Made by a program: the position numbers and the translations under genes. From Rhinopomastus cyanomelas (taxonomy: Eukaryota; Chordata; Aves; Bucerotiformes; Rhinopomastidae), in the NCBI GenBank assembly GCA_013400115.1, contig VXBP01002793.1, positions 40,001 through 104,000 of the forward strand: a stretch of DNA of 64,000 bases, read 5' to 3'. Numbering within the stretch: position 1 is the first letter of the stretch; each line of letters begins with the position of its first letter. The notes below the pieces were generated by a model. That model did no database searches, had not been told where the DNA came from, and saw only the letters and a program-made list of their open reading frames with translations. Of this stretch, positions 11,957-23,665 are shown piece by piece.

Positions 11957-13091
11957 TAGAATCATAGAATCATAGAATCATTACGGATCGGAAGGGACCT
12001 CGAAAGATCATCTAGTCCAATCCGCCTGCAACAGCAGGATCACCTAAACCAAGTCACACAGGAACCTGTCCAGTCGGGTCTTGAACATCTCCAGAGAAGG
12101 AGACTCCACAACCCCCCTGGGCAGCCTGTTCCAGTGCTCCGTCACCCTCACCGTGAAGAAGTTCCTTCTCAGGTTGATGTGGAACCTCCTATGTTCCAGC
12201 TTACAACCATTGCCCCTTGTCCTATCACTACATGACACCGAGAACAGCCCAGTGCCATCCTCCTGACACCCACCCCTCAAATATTTGTAGACATTAATGA
12301 GGTCGCCCCTCAGTCTCCTCTTATCCAAGCTAAAGAGACCCAGCTCCCTCAACCTCTCCTCATAAGGGAGGTGTTCCACCTCTCTTATCATCTTTGTTGC
12401 CCTACGCTGAACTCTCTCCAGCAGCTCCACATCCCTCTTGTACTGAGGAGCCCAGAACTGGACACAATACTCCAGGTGTGGTCTCACCAGGGCAGAGTAG
12501 AGGGGGAGAAGAACCTCTCTTGATCTGCTAACCACCCCTCTTCTAATCCACCCCAGGATGCTGTTGGCCCTCTTGGCCACAAGAGCACATTGCTGGCTCA
12601 TAGTCATCTTGTTGTCCACCAGGACCCCCAAGTCCCTTTCCCCTACACTACACTCCAACCGGTCAGTCCCCAGCCTATACTGGTACCTGGGGTTGTTCTT
12701 GCCCAGATGCAAGACTCTGCACTTACTCTTGTTATAGCTCATTAGATTCTTCTCTGCCCAGTTCTCCAGCCTGTCCAGATCTCGCTGAATGGCAGCACAG
12801 TCTGCGGGGGTGTCGGCGACACCACCCAGCTTAGTGTCATCAGCAAACTTGCTGACAGTGCATGCCAATCCCTCATCCAAGTCATCAATGAATAGATTGA
12901 ACAGGACCGGTCCCAGCACCGATCCCTGGGGCACTCCACTAGACACAGGCCTCCAACTAGACTCTGTCCCATTGACCACCACTCTCTGACTTCTACCCTG
13001 TAGCCAGTTTACAATCCACCTCACTACCCGAAAATCTAGGCCACACTGCCTCAGTTTGTCTGCAAGGATGCTGTGAGAGACCGTGTCAACT
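11957..13091 (-). mobile_element. CR1 LINE, 5'-truncated, well preserved
   Basis: A minus-strand CR1 copy with its 3' tail at the left: three ATTCTATG-type octamers, then the complete 3' untranslated end, then the distal part of the reverse-transcriptase gene. It breaks off on its 5' side just after the first catalytic aspartate region (only D-T-V-S-H and onward remain). Most of the fingers domain and the whole endonuclease domain are therefore absent. The preserved frame and the regular tail point to one of the youngest insertions in the window. No target-site duplication was recognised, which is common for CR1. Confidence 0.96.
12044..13091 (-). pseudogene. CR1 reverse transcriptase, C-terminal two thirds, frame intact
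   Basis: This is the surviving part of the CR1 ORF2 protein, which in full copies carries an endonuclease and a reverse transcriptase and copies the CR1 RNA into chromosomal DNA. The frame is open for about 348 codons from the truncation to the normal stop. Counted from the GTG codon at 13024, the VPQGS motif is at residues 31-35 and the catalytic FADD motif at 60-63. The RVQRRATKMI segment and the normal C-terminal FLCDLV follow. The first catalytic aspartate block (LDxSKAFD) is lost except for its last residue. No promoter or start is present, so no active product is expected. Confidence 0.93.
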
Positions 13092-14689
13092 TCCTACTTC
13101 ATTGGAACTACAAATATACAAAAGATCAACAGTGAAGGAAAAGTCTTTCATATGAGCTTCACTGTTCTTAACATTTTTATTCCTTGGAAAATTAAAGTGG
13201 TTTTGTTCATTGTTCAGCCCTTTTCATTGCTATACACTTTTCTGGAGCAGAAAATTATTGAGGAGATGTGGAACTTTTTGTGAAAGGAAAAGCTTGCATC
13301 CTAATCAAATGTAACAGCTACCAGTTGGCCCCGTTTTGGGGGATTTTGCGTGAGCCAGTTTACTAGGCGTAAGTGATCCATTTGGGTTTTTGACGACCTA
13401 ATTTGATGACACAATGTGTTCGCATGAACTCTTTTTGCCCTCAGTAGATGCACTAAGAAAATAAGGGAAGTCACACTGAGGTAATTCCAGTTACTAAATT
13501 GCTATGGAAGAGCCACTGTGTGTGTTGGCATCGCAAAAGGCAGTGGAACAGAGAGAAATTCAGTCTGGCTCCGAACAACCTGCCACACACAAGGTGAGGT
13601 CCAGGAGCTGTGTCAGGATGGTGTTCTGTATGTGCCAACACAGGGATGTCTCGTCAGGAGCGATTAGTCCAGGCAGAACAGATTAACATGGCCATGGTGT
13701 TTCTGGTGTTTGAACAGTACCGTTGTGTGAAGTCTTCAGATATGCGTGAGCTGTCCAATAATGCCTAGAGCAGTATCGCTAAGAGCTGCCATAAGAGGTT
13801 TCTTCTGCGTTTTTAGGGATGCTGGAAAACTCATAGGGAGGCACATTTATGCTGTGTAGTCTGTTAGTGAAGGATGAAAAACTGTGTCTTTCACTTGGAC
13901 AGGAAGGGCCTGAAATTGCCTTCATTAAGGCTGAAACAATCTGCACCAAACAAAAAAAGCCCTGTTTTCATAACTCTTATAGTTGAGGAGAGCAGTGTTT
14001 GAAAGACGTTGCGATCTTGAAATGTAAATAGTCTCTTTCAGGATCTTTCAGTGACTTTTCAGGATTAGTCCTGGCAGATAAGCAAGAAAACTTTATTTAA
14101 CCGGCAGCGGATCAACAGGGTGGTGACTGGAGGACAAGTCTGCCACACATAGCATCCTGTTCCGATGAAGACGGCTATTGCTGTGCTCTTGTGCTAACTG
14201 TAATTTCCTAAAGACTGGAATTTTCATGCCAGATGGATCATGTTGTTATAGTCCGGTTGGAAGGCAATAAAGTCCTAAGTTGCCAAGGCCATGTCATCAT
14301 GCAATTGCTTCACCATCTGCTAATAGCTCGTTGTCTAAGACAAACCCAGGTGCATTCCTAAATATAGCAGTGATGTAACAACTGGTGGCCACATCTTTTC
14401 AATTAGAGAAGCCTGAACTGGAACATTTTGCTGAAGAACATCATAAATACGTATGAGTAACAAAACCAAAGGTGATAACAATAACTGCATGGCTTTATCT
14501 CCTGAGTAATCCAAAAGCAACTAAAAAACGTTGAAAACTAGGTACAGGAAGCATTTTACTTGCTGGCCCGTTGTAGAATGTGGCATTTTCATAGTGTAGA
14601 CCGGTGACACTGCTATCTTAAAAAGGGGAAACTTCGAAGGATATATAGAGCTATTCAAATGACTTGAACATGCGAGGAAGAAACTAACA
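13092..14689. other. unique DNA between two opposed CR1 copies
   Basis: About 1.6 kb of single-copy sequence with somewhat higher complexity than its surroundings. Short open frames, such as about 13504-13686 plus and 14335-14520 minus, have no recognisable product. Nothing in it resembles the rest of a CR1 element, so the flanking copies are separate insertions. Confidence 0.45.
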
Positions 14690-16104
14690 ATGAGCTGGCT
14701 GATATTATTGCCCTCCCGCTATCTATCATCTTTGCCAAATCGTGGCAGACAGGAGAGGTGCCTGAGGACTGGAGGAGAGCCAGTGTCACTCCAGTCTTCA
14801 AGAAGGGCAAGAAAGTAGTTCCGGGAAACTATAGACCAGTCAGCCTCACCTCCATCCCTGGAAAAATGATGGAACGGCTCCTGCTGGAGGGCATCTCAAG
14901 GCACTTGGAAGAGAAGAAGGTTATCAGGAGTAGTCAGCATGGATTTATGAAGGGGAAGTCCTGCTTGACTAACCTGATAGCATTCTATAATGCAATAACT
15001 GAATGGTTAGATTCAGGGAAACCAGTGGATGTGGTCTACCTTGACCTTAGCAAGGCCTTTGACACTGTCTCCCATGAAATTTTAGTGAGCAAGCTGAGGA
15101 GGTGTGGGATGGAAGAGCAGACAGTGAGGTGGGTTAGGAACTGGTTGCAGGATAGAGTTCAGAGGGTGGTGATCAATGGTGCCAGGTCCAGCTGGAGAGC
15201 TGTGACTAGTGGTGTCCCCCAGGGATCGGTGCTGGGACCGGTCTTGTTCAACATCTTCATCAATGACATTGATGAGGGCACAGAGTGTCTGCTCAGCAAG
15301 TTTGCCGACGACACCAAGCTGGGAGGCTTGGCTGATACGGCTGAGGGCTGTGCTGCCATCCAGAGAGACCTGGACAGACTGGAGGGCTGGGCACAGAGAA
15401 ACCAGATGAGGTTCAACAGGGACAAGTGCAGAGTCCTGCATCTGGGGAGGAATAACAAACTCCACCAGTACAGGCTGGGAGGTGATCTACTGGAAAGCAG
15501 TCCTGTGGAGAGGGACCTGGGGGTCCTGGTGGACAACAGGTTAACCATGGCACAGCAATGTGCCCTGGTGGCCAAGAAGGCCAATGGGATCCTGGGGTGT
15601 ATTAGGAGGAGTGTGTCCAGCAGATCGAGGGAAGTTCTTCTCCCCCTCTACTCTGCCCTGGTGAGGCCTCATCTTGAGTACTGTGTTCAGTTTTGGGCCC
15701 CCCAGTTTAAGAGGGACAAGGATCTACTGGAGAGGGTCCAGCGGAGGGCTACGAGGATGATTAGGGGACAGGAGGGCATGGCTTATGAGGAGAGGCTGAG
15801 GGACTTGGGGCTTTTTAGTCTGGAGAAGAGAAGACTTAGGGGAGATTTGATCAATGTTTATAAGTACCTGAAGGCTGGCCAGGAGGGGGGGGACAGGCTC
15901 TTTTCACTTGCTCCCTGTGATAGGACAAGGAGCAATGGGTGTAAGTTGCAGCAGAGGAGGTTCCGCCTCAACACAAGGGGGAACTTCTTTACTGTGAGGG
16001 TCACGGAGCACTGGAACAGACTCCCCAGGGAAGTCGTGGAGTCTCCTTCTCTGGGGACTTTCAAGGCCGCCTGGATGCGTTCCTCTGTGATCTGTGTTAG
16101 ATAG
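14690..16104 (+). pseudogene. CR1 reverse transcriptase with late frameshift
   Basis: The frame is open from the 5' truncation through about 470 codons. Numbering from the GTG at 14758, the first catalytic block YLDLSKAFD is at residues 94-102, VPQGS at 153-157 and FADD at 182-185, so all three catalytic aspartates (96, 184 and 185) are kept. Downstream are the RVQRRATRMI and LFSLEKRRLRGDLINVYKYL segments. Near 16065-16070 one C is missing compared with the family, so the last dozen residues are read in the wrong frame and end in SSVICVR instead of the usual FLCDLC. With no endonuclease, ORF1 or promoter, it should be inactive. Confidence 0.94.
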
Positions 16105-16190
16105 TTTTGTCCTGCTCCGGCAGGGGGGTTGGACTCGATGATCTCTTGGGTCCCTTCCAACCCCTAACATCCTATGATCCTATGATGATT
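14690..16190 (+). mobile_element. CR1 LINE, 5'-truncated, nearly complete reverse transcriptase
   Basis: The longest CR1 copy in the window. Similarity starts within the N-terminal extension of the reverse transcriptase (ELADIIALPLS region), covers the whole catalytic domain and the C-terminal region, and ends with a 3' untranslated part (GGACTCGATGATCTC then TTGGGTCCCTTCC) and a short tail of ATCCTATG units. The endonuclease and ORF1 are absent. The tail units read ATCCTATG rather than ATTCTATG, and the 3' end differs in wording from the 12 kb copy, so the two belong to different subfamilies. Confidence 0.97.
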
Positions 16191-19100
16191 CCTCTCACAA
16201 ACCGAAAAGCATAATTTGTCCTGGAGGTTGTGCAAAGTCCATTAATTTAATATTTTTAAAATAGTCAGGTCTGGAGCTATAGGAATCAACGTTCATTCGG
16301 TAGCACAATCAACAGATTGCCTTGTAGCAATTGCTTCTCTTATCTCCAGACTCAGATCAGAGTGGATGCCCTTTGCATTCCCACCAACTGAGAATGGTTT
16401 CTTCAGCACCCTCTAGATCCCATGTCCTTGTGGACACATAAAGTGGATATCACACACAGGACAGCTTCCCACAGTTGGGGGATACAGCTCACTTTGGGAA
16501 GAGAGGTGATGGTATGGAGCAGCAAGCCTGCCAGCTAAATAACCGCGTTCATCACTGTGAGCCTAGCCAGAAGTCGGCTGAAGCCAATGGAAGCCCTTTT
16601 CATGACGTCACAGTGGTTTGGGCTTGTATGTCTGAATCACTCTAATGTCCTAAGCTGTCCCTGGAAGAATGCTGAAACTGTTTTATCAGATTAATTGTTT
16701 CAGTTTTTCTTGGAAAAAGTTAAATGTGCCTTTTACAGTGTTCTGTAATCTTCTTATATGAAATACAATTCAAGTCACTTAATTCTTCAGCAAGGGAGAT
16801 GTGATTCTGAACAAACACAAAACCAGCTTCTCAGTGCTTTTTCAAAATGTGGTTTATGACATTTTTATATTTGTTTCCAGTTTTGTTCCCCAAATTACAC
16901 TTGCATTCCTCTAAAAATTGCCATTATTCTTTGGCTGTCCTTTTATTGCAAAATTATTCACTCATTTTCTGGTTAGAAAAGCTTAGCTGGAATGAAATGA
17001 TCTTTCAGAAAAGTGCACCTTTTTATGTTTCCAATGTTAACTAACCACTCAGGGTGTGATCTTGATGAAATTGGAGGATTTTCTACTATACAGGAGTGGA
17101 AATATTTAGCTTCTCTCTCCCTTCTCAGAAAACAAACCACATCCTGGAAAAAGAAATGTTTTACACAGAATTTATACATGATAAGAAATTCATTCCACAA
17201 GTGGAGTAAGACCTTTAAAAGACCTTTATCTACCTCACAGAATAAATTTGATATGCCTTACAAACCATTTTGTGAACTCTTCCTTGCAGTGAATGCAGAT
17301 GAAACTCTTTTTCCAAAGTGCTAGAACCATAATTTCCATTCCAATGATGAAATTGGGAGTGGAGTGGGACAAGTGTATTGTAATGCATTTGTATATGATT
17401 ACATACTAGATTGTAAAAATTTAACATTTATTTAGCTTCTTCTAATAAGCTTTTCAAAACCTAATAAATCTGAGAAGCTTAAAACATCTGTTTGCTCTGG
17501 AAGATTATTCAGCAGTGTTGGGCATCCTGCTGGTGGGGCTGCTAAGACTCTTTAAAGACCCTGGTCAGTGCTCGAGGTGCCTGTTACAAAAGGGCTAGTC
17601 TTTAGGGAACTTTTGGCTTGCAGAATTTGTAAGCACAGGATGTTGAGAGACTGAGCTTTATGTATGTAACTGGTTCTTTAGTTTTTCTGGAAGTCTTGCT
17701 AACAAAGGGTATCACAGATGCTTGAGAGGTGGGACCCCATTCACAATACAAGCAATAAAACATCACATGGCCTTGCTGTGTCTGAGTGGGGCTTCCAGCA
17801 CTTCTGTCTTGGAGACATCTTGCCTAGTGCAAAAGGTTCAGACAGAGCTTAACATAAAGTTGATGTGAATAATCAGGACTGTTACGCTGATGATCACAGA
17901 CCAGATCAGATACCACTTTCATTTGTTTCAGTCCTCATTTCATGTTGCTAAAGCCCTCAGCCCTAAAGCAGCCCTGAAGCGTCCTCTTCTTTCTGTTACT
18001 CCAGTGTGCTAATGAAACACATGGTGATGCCAGAGCTACTGATGCAAACTCATTTCAGTTATCTTTCACAACAAAAACCCTTCATTGACCAACCACCCAC
18101 ACTATAAAGCTCCTCTGGAAGTCTTTGGTGATACTGAGCAGACACTGATGGCCATGGAGTTTCCACTAAGAGTATCTACATCATTTTGTCTCCCTGACTA
18201 TGTTTAAATAGACAACACAGAAACCAGTTTTATGAACTTAAGGTGAGAAGCTTACAGTTTTGTTGAGCTCACATGTATATCCACACTAAGAAATTAAAAT
18301 GGCAGTTTCTAATGTTGATCTTTTAATGAAATTATATACACTTTCTATAAGAACACTTGACAGATGAGCACATAGTATCATAGTTGTAGTCCACCCCCCC
18401 AGCTTATTGTTCCATATTTCTTTGTCAAAATCAGTGCTGCAAAATTTGTTACATCCATAAAGGAGGTTAAATGAAGAGTTTTGTACAAAAAAACCACTGG
18501 TTCTGTGTGGTTTTAAGACACAAGGATGACATTTTTAATATTTCACCAAAAGATCTGGAGTCTTCTTGATTTCATAAATAGTTTGGCACTTTTTAGTTTT
18601 AGAATGTTTGGTCCAAGAAACCTTCATCTCACTCTTAGAAATTTCAGAGTTAAGAGACAACTTAATGTCAGTGACATTGGAAGGTAATTGAGATAGCTGT
18701 AAAGAGTTTGGAAAACAGGTTTAGAGCAAAGTGAAAGGTGGCCTTCAAAATAAGAGAGGTGACTAACTTAATAATTAGGGTGTTTCCACTGTTAGTGGAA
18801 ACTGTCAGTGTGAACAGACTTAATGCATTTATGCAGCAGTACATGTTCAAATACCTACTCAGAAATTTACTGTCCAGTGCCTTGTGTCTGAACTTTTTGT
18901 TGAAGAAGTGACAAAAGAAAAACAAGTAGATACAAGCAAAGCCAATCAATATTTCAATATCTTAATCAGTTCCCCAATGTCACTAGTAAGCTAAAAATTA
19001 CTCCTTTTCAAAGTCAATGGGCTGGTAGTAGATCAGTCCCCAGCTAGAGTGACTCTCAAGCTGTCTTCATCAATTTAATTCCACTGATGTATGTAGTTTA

Positions 19101-20185
19101 TACAATTTTTCTCACTGGTTTATGCCGATGCATAATGTGAATGTATATTTTTGAGACATTTCCTTTCCCTTAAGATGCTACAAGCCTGTTGCTTTTCTCT
19201 TACACCTGTTGGGTCTGAACTGAATAAAGCTTGAACTGAAGAAAGCTCATGTGAGAAGAGCATCAACCCTGATTTCAACAGCATTCCTAGATTTAGACAC
19301 GTTGGTTGCAGGAAGTCTGCTTCTGCCTCTTCAGTTCTAGTCTCTACTCCCCTCTCTTTGCCAATATCATGACAAATTTCTGCAGTAGACCCCCTGAGAC
19401 CTTGGTGTTTGAGGCTTATTTCACCTTGTATGATTTGCCTTAGGTGTGAATTTGGGTTGTATCTCAGGTGTACCACCTCCTTGTCTAGAGAAGCACTGTG
19501 ATACCAGGGCAGCTGATCATTCCCAACCTCAGTGAAACCCACCAGAAAGACTCACCCTGATGTGTGTCCACCTATTTAAGCAATCAGGGAATGTTGTGAG
19601 GAGGAAACTTTCTTAGATTATTTCTGTTTGGGAATAAAATGATAAAGCATCTTTTCCTTGTGCCGTTTCCAATTGGAAATATCACAAGGAAGCATGTTTC
19701 TCATTACATTTCCTATTTATTCAAGTGTATCCCCATGCCAAGGGAACAGCTGAATCAGAAGGCAGGCAATGCTCCAGAGTTTTGATGCAAGCAAATAATA
19801 AGTGAGAGCAAATGACTTCTTTCTATTCAAGCTTTTTTTCCAAAAAAAAAAAAAAAATTGTTGAAAAGTTATGATGCAAAGTGAAAATAGAATTATGTGT
19901 TGGGAAGCCTTCAAAAATCCTTACTCATCTGTTCTGACAATATTCTACTAGCTAAATGGTGTAAACAGGAACCCAGCAGGCTTTCTGGTGTTAGCTAACA
20001 GTGAAATGGAGAGCCCAGGCTCTGTAACTCACCCTATTCCAGTGCATTTGCTCGAAGATTCAATATGATGCACTTTTCCTTTACTCTCATCTCAACCAAA
20101 GCTTTTTTTTTCCATTTAATGAGTACATGTAGGGCAAAGCTCTTTTATCTTGCACCAATAGAAGGTCATTTCTACAAACAAGGTA
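16191..20185. other. unique AT-rich non-coding DNA
   Basis: About 4 kb without recognisable repeats or genes. A minus-strand open frame of 140 codons at 19120-19542 and a plus-strand one at 17013-17324 show no known domain and are most simply chance. A poly-A run (on the plus strand) lies at about 19841-19857. Confidence 0.4.
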
Positions 20186-20210
20186 TGGGAAGGGAAGGGA
20201 AGGGAAGGGN
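20186..20210 (+). repeat. GGGAA microsatellite ending at a one-base gap
   Basis: Five GGG runs separated by AA form a strict G-quadruplex motif at 20187-20209. The next base (20210) is N. The sequence after it is unrelated, so the true repeat length and whatever lies behind the gap are unknown. Confidence 0.95.
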
Positions 20211-21275
20211 TGAGCTCCCTCCCCATCCATGACTCCTGCTATCCCTTCTGCAGATGTTTGGCATCAGTATTTCTCTGTTAGTTGCTTGGTTCTCAAGCTC
20301 ATTGTGAGGAGCATCATTGCTGCTCACCAGGTACTTCTATATATGTTATTTAGCTCTGACTGAAATCTAAAAAAAAAGGTATTATCATGAGTTCATTGAC
20401 CATCGTTCAGTTGACCTTTTCTGTAGGTAGTAGCTTAAATGATTCAAATTCATGACCACTGACAGCACGGTTCATGTCACAACACAACCCCTGCTGGAGA
20501 GCGCTCCTGGACAAATAGACTAATTTGTCCCCAGCCATGTTCCAAAGACCAGAGCAAGAGGCACTTGCTGATGTAGAAGGCCAGTAGTCTCAGCCAAGAC
20601 TGAAGATAACAGAGATAAAGATCTCTGCAGGAAAAAGAGTGCTTCTCGTGTGGACAGTCCCAACACGGCTGTGAGTGCAGGAGGGGACACGTCGTGAACT
20701 CCATCAGCACTAAACTGGGAGCTGGGTTTCTTTAGGGAAAGACTTCTAACTGAACAATGTCAAAATTGCTTTCCGTTCTGAGGCTTGTCTCCCACAGTCA
20801 GAAGGAGGTATGCTTTTCCACTCCAGATCATCTCTGGATTAATTTACCAAATTTTAAAACATTATTCCATTACACAGAAGTGTTTTCAGGTTTCATTTCG
20901 GGAGATAGTTAAGGGGAGAGGGGAGGAAAGGTAGTGCTTTAATAAAGTTAGTAAATTATTGCTGTGCCATAGGATTTTCAATTATATCTTTTTATACTTT
21001 TGTACTTTGATGACGATATACTTTTTATACTAATGATAAAGGGTTTTGCTTTATTTTATTCCAGTTTTTTCAACCACTTTTCCTGGCGACAGAGGGCATT
21101 AGGTTGTTAAACTGGTAGAATGAAGAGTTGTTATTCACACTTCATTTTCAGTAGTTGGGCAGTATTTTTGCTATCAAGATGGTTTATCTGGACAATATTT
21201 TAACAAGGATAAGATTTTCCAGCATCATGATTGTGATTTTTTTTTATTAAATTATCAAATGTTGAGTCTCTTACG
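20211..21275. other. unique non-coding DNA
   Basis: Single-copy sequence after the gap. A minus-strand open frame near 20477-20710 has no recognisable product. Nothing else was seen. Confidence 0.4.
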
Positions 21276-21361
21276 AAGTAGGAAACTGAGGCAGAAAGAA
21301 AGACATGATTTGTGATTGACTCAGCTCAGTGGCAGAGTCTTAAGTTCTTTCTGACTTAGTC
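21276..21361 (+). mobile_element. MIR-type SINE relic
   Basis: The phrases GGAAACTGAGGCAGA, then GATTTG, then CAGCT followed by AGTGGCAGAG, and finally TTTCTGACT occur in the same order and spacing as in the core and 3' part of MIR (a tRNA-derived CORE-SINE older than the amniote split). Divergence is high, as expected for an element this old. Alternative: chance similarity, which I think unlikely because four blocks agree. Confidence 0.65.
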
Positions 21362-23560
21362 AGAGTTCAGAAGTGAAAGAAAGCAGCGGACACCAGGCTT
21401 TGCTGTGCTCTACTCTGAGTAATTTTTTAATTAAAGATAAATGTAAAGGCCTTGAATGATAAAATGCCAGGTATACTTATGATTGCATTAACAATCTATG
21501 AAAGATTTACAATAACAGAGCACTCAATACTTTGTCTCTTTTATGTGTTTTTGTGGTTAAAATAATATGTGTACCAATAATCCTTTTTATTACACTTTAG
21601 GATTCTGGTGTGGAAAAAAAACCACAAAGGAAAAAGCAAAAGTAACATGTCACTGAGTAATTCATGTGGAAAGAGACCTAGCCTCCAAGAGGACATTGTC
21701 AGCTGAATGAGAGAGATTAAATTGATAAGAAAAAATAGAGGTCTGCTTCCTTCATTGTCTTGAAAAATACATTTGTTAGGCACCTTTCCAACACAGAAAA
21801 GAGAATAGGACACTTAGGATGGAAAGATTAGTAGTTGGGATAGCAGTCTTTTATGATAAACAGACCACATCTTTTTACCCTTGTAGAGTTTGAGAGCTGC
21901 TCTCCAATTATACTTCCCTTTTATCAAGATGTGAACACAACTGCAAGGGTAACTTAAAAGAAGACCTAAACTTTAACACAAAGCTTTTAATTTAGTTGCT
22001 TTAATATCTGTTAGCCACACTCAGGTTTTGCTTGGAGATGTTTAGCTCAAACTCAGTGATAGATTTGCTTTCTTAGACAGACTCATATTTTTGTGACAAG
22101 TTATTGGCAACACTCTGCTCCTTACAAAAACATGATGTAAGCAGCTACTGCTAAGGACATGACATGGAATTAATTGGCTATTTTTTTCAACTTAAAGGAG
22201 ATAAGCTCAATTCCTTGTTCAAAGACTCCAAATATTAGCTCCTCAATGGGCTTTCAAATGCATATAGGATAGAAGTTTATGAAAAACAGTTTTCAATGCA
22301 GACCTCAGTAAAAAAGAAACACTTGGTTAACAATAATTACATACAGAAAGAAAGGATCACAATAAAACAATCCATTGTTTCTTCAAAGAAATGGTTTAAT
22401 GGAAAGGGCCTTTATCAGTTGAGTAACTCTGTGATAATATGACAGTGGGTCAATGTGAATTTGCAGCTGTTTTGAGTTCCCACAGATTTTCTCCAGTTTG
22501 AAAGCCTGAACAAAAGCCAACTCTTTGTATTGACTGTAACTGGCTTCAAATAAGGTCTCATGTCCTTACACAATGCATTTTATGTAATAATACATCTCAA
22601 GATAATTCATTAATTACAAGCAATTCATATATCTGTATATACAGTTGTAAAATATCTGTGTATCTTCACCTCATGCGTTAGCATCTGTTAATCACCCAGT
22701 TTTGACCTTACTTACAATAGAAATGACACTGTCATATCTGGCATTGCTTCTCTTAACTCCTCTGTGGCTGAACACCTTCATGTAGGCTCTCAGAAGTCTT
22801 TTGGCTATTCACAAAATGGACAACATTCAGAAAGTCTTAATGCAAGCAAGGATCAGCTAATTGACCACAGTTTTGTGACAAGAAAAACATAGTACATTTC
22901 CTTCCAACTCATAAAAGCAGCTAAAGCCTCATATGTTTGTGTGTAGTTGGTAGAAAGAGCAGTACAATTCTGCTTCTAAGCAGTTTGAATGGGTTTTTCT
23001 TTGGAGGAACATCCTCATTCTTCATCCTGTTGTGGAAGACAAATTACTATCAAATGTGTTACAAGGAATTCCTACCCACACATTTCTAACCCACACCCTT
23101 GTACCACTAGGCTGAAGTGGTGAACAGCCAGTGCCTTTTGAAAGGATGAGGTCCAGCTTCAAAACAGAGCTGAATTTCTTGCACATCTACTGTATTCACA
23201 TCCATTGGCCAAAGGGTATTCACTGACACAAGAAACTAAGAACTCACCAGTTCTTATCTTTGCCAGTTTCTCTCTAAGTTACAGCAGATTCATAGGCTGT
23301 CAAACTGAAAAACTTCCTGACAAATTCCAATAAATGGCCTGGTTTTGCCACTGCTCTTCTGTTTGTGCCCACAAAGACAATTAGATATTTATTACAGACC
23401 TTAATTTGATCATAGTACCATTTCTGATGTGTCTTCTATTAAAATAGAGCATGTTGATTAAATTTACTCAGACAAAATTTGTTCATTTTTACCAAAAAGG
23501 GTCTTCTGAAAAAATTTAGTCATGACTGGCAAACAGTTTGCATTGCCCTGATCACATTGT
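21362..23560. other. unique AT-rich non-coding DNA
   Basis: No gene or repeat was recognised. A short palindrome CTGTATATACAG lies near 22635. The open frame at about 21541-21813 on the minus strand has no known product. Confidence 0.4.
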
Positions 23561-23665
23561 CATAGAATTATAGAATCATCGAATCATTAGGGATTGGAAG
23601 GGANTGGTAGAGTGGGAGAAGAATCTCTCTTGATCTGCTAACCACCCCACTTCTGATCCACCCCA
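23561..23665 (-). mobile_element. CR1 LINE, collapsed around an assembly gap
   Basis: The left part (to 23603) is the CR1 tail and the first bases of its 3' end. After a single N at 23604 the sequence resumes in the middle of the reverse-transcriptase gene, in the part encoding the SRSREVLLPLYS region. In the 12 kb copy these two parts are separated by roughly 480-490 bases. The element is on the minus strand and truncated at about 23665. Confidence 0.93.

Noticed and set aside
12081..12989. Plus-strand open frames over the 12 kb CR1 copy
   Set aside because: Antisense shadows of a minus-strand CR1 gene.
15082..15584. Open frames antisense to the 14.7 kb CR1 copy
   Set aside because: Shadows of the reverse-transcriptase gene on the opposite strand.
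19120..19542. 140-codon minus-strand open frame
   Set aside because: No domain, no splice context, no repeat similarity; a frame of this size is expected by chance in 64 kb.
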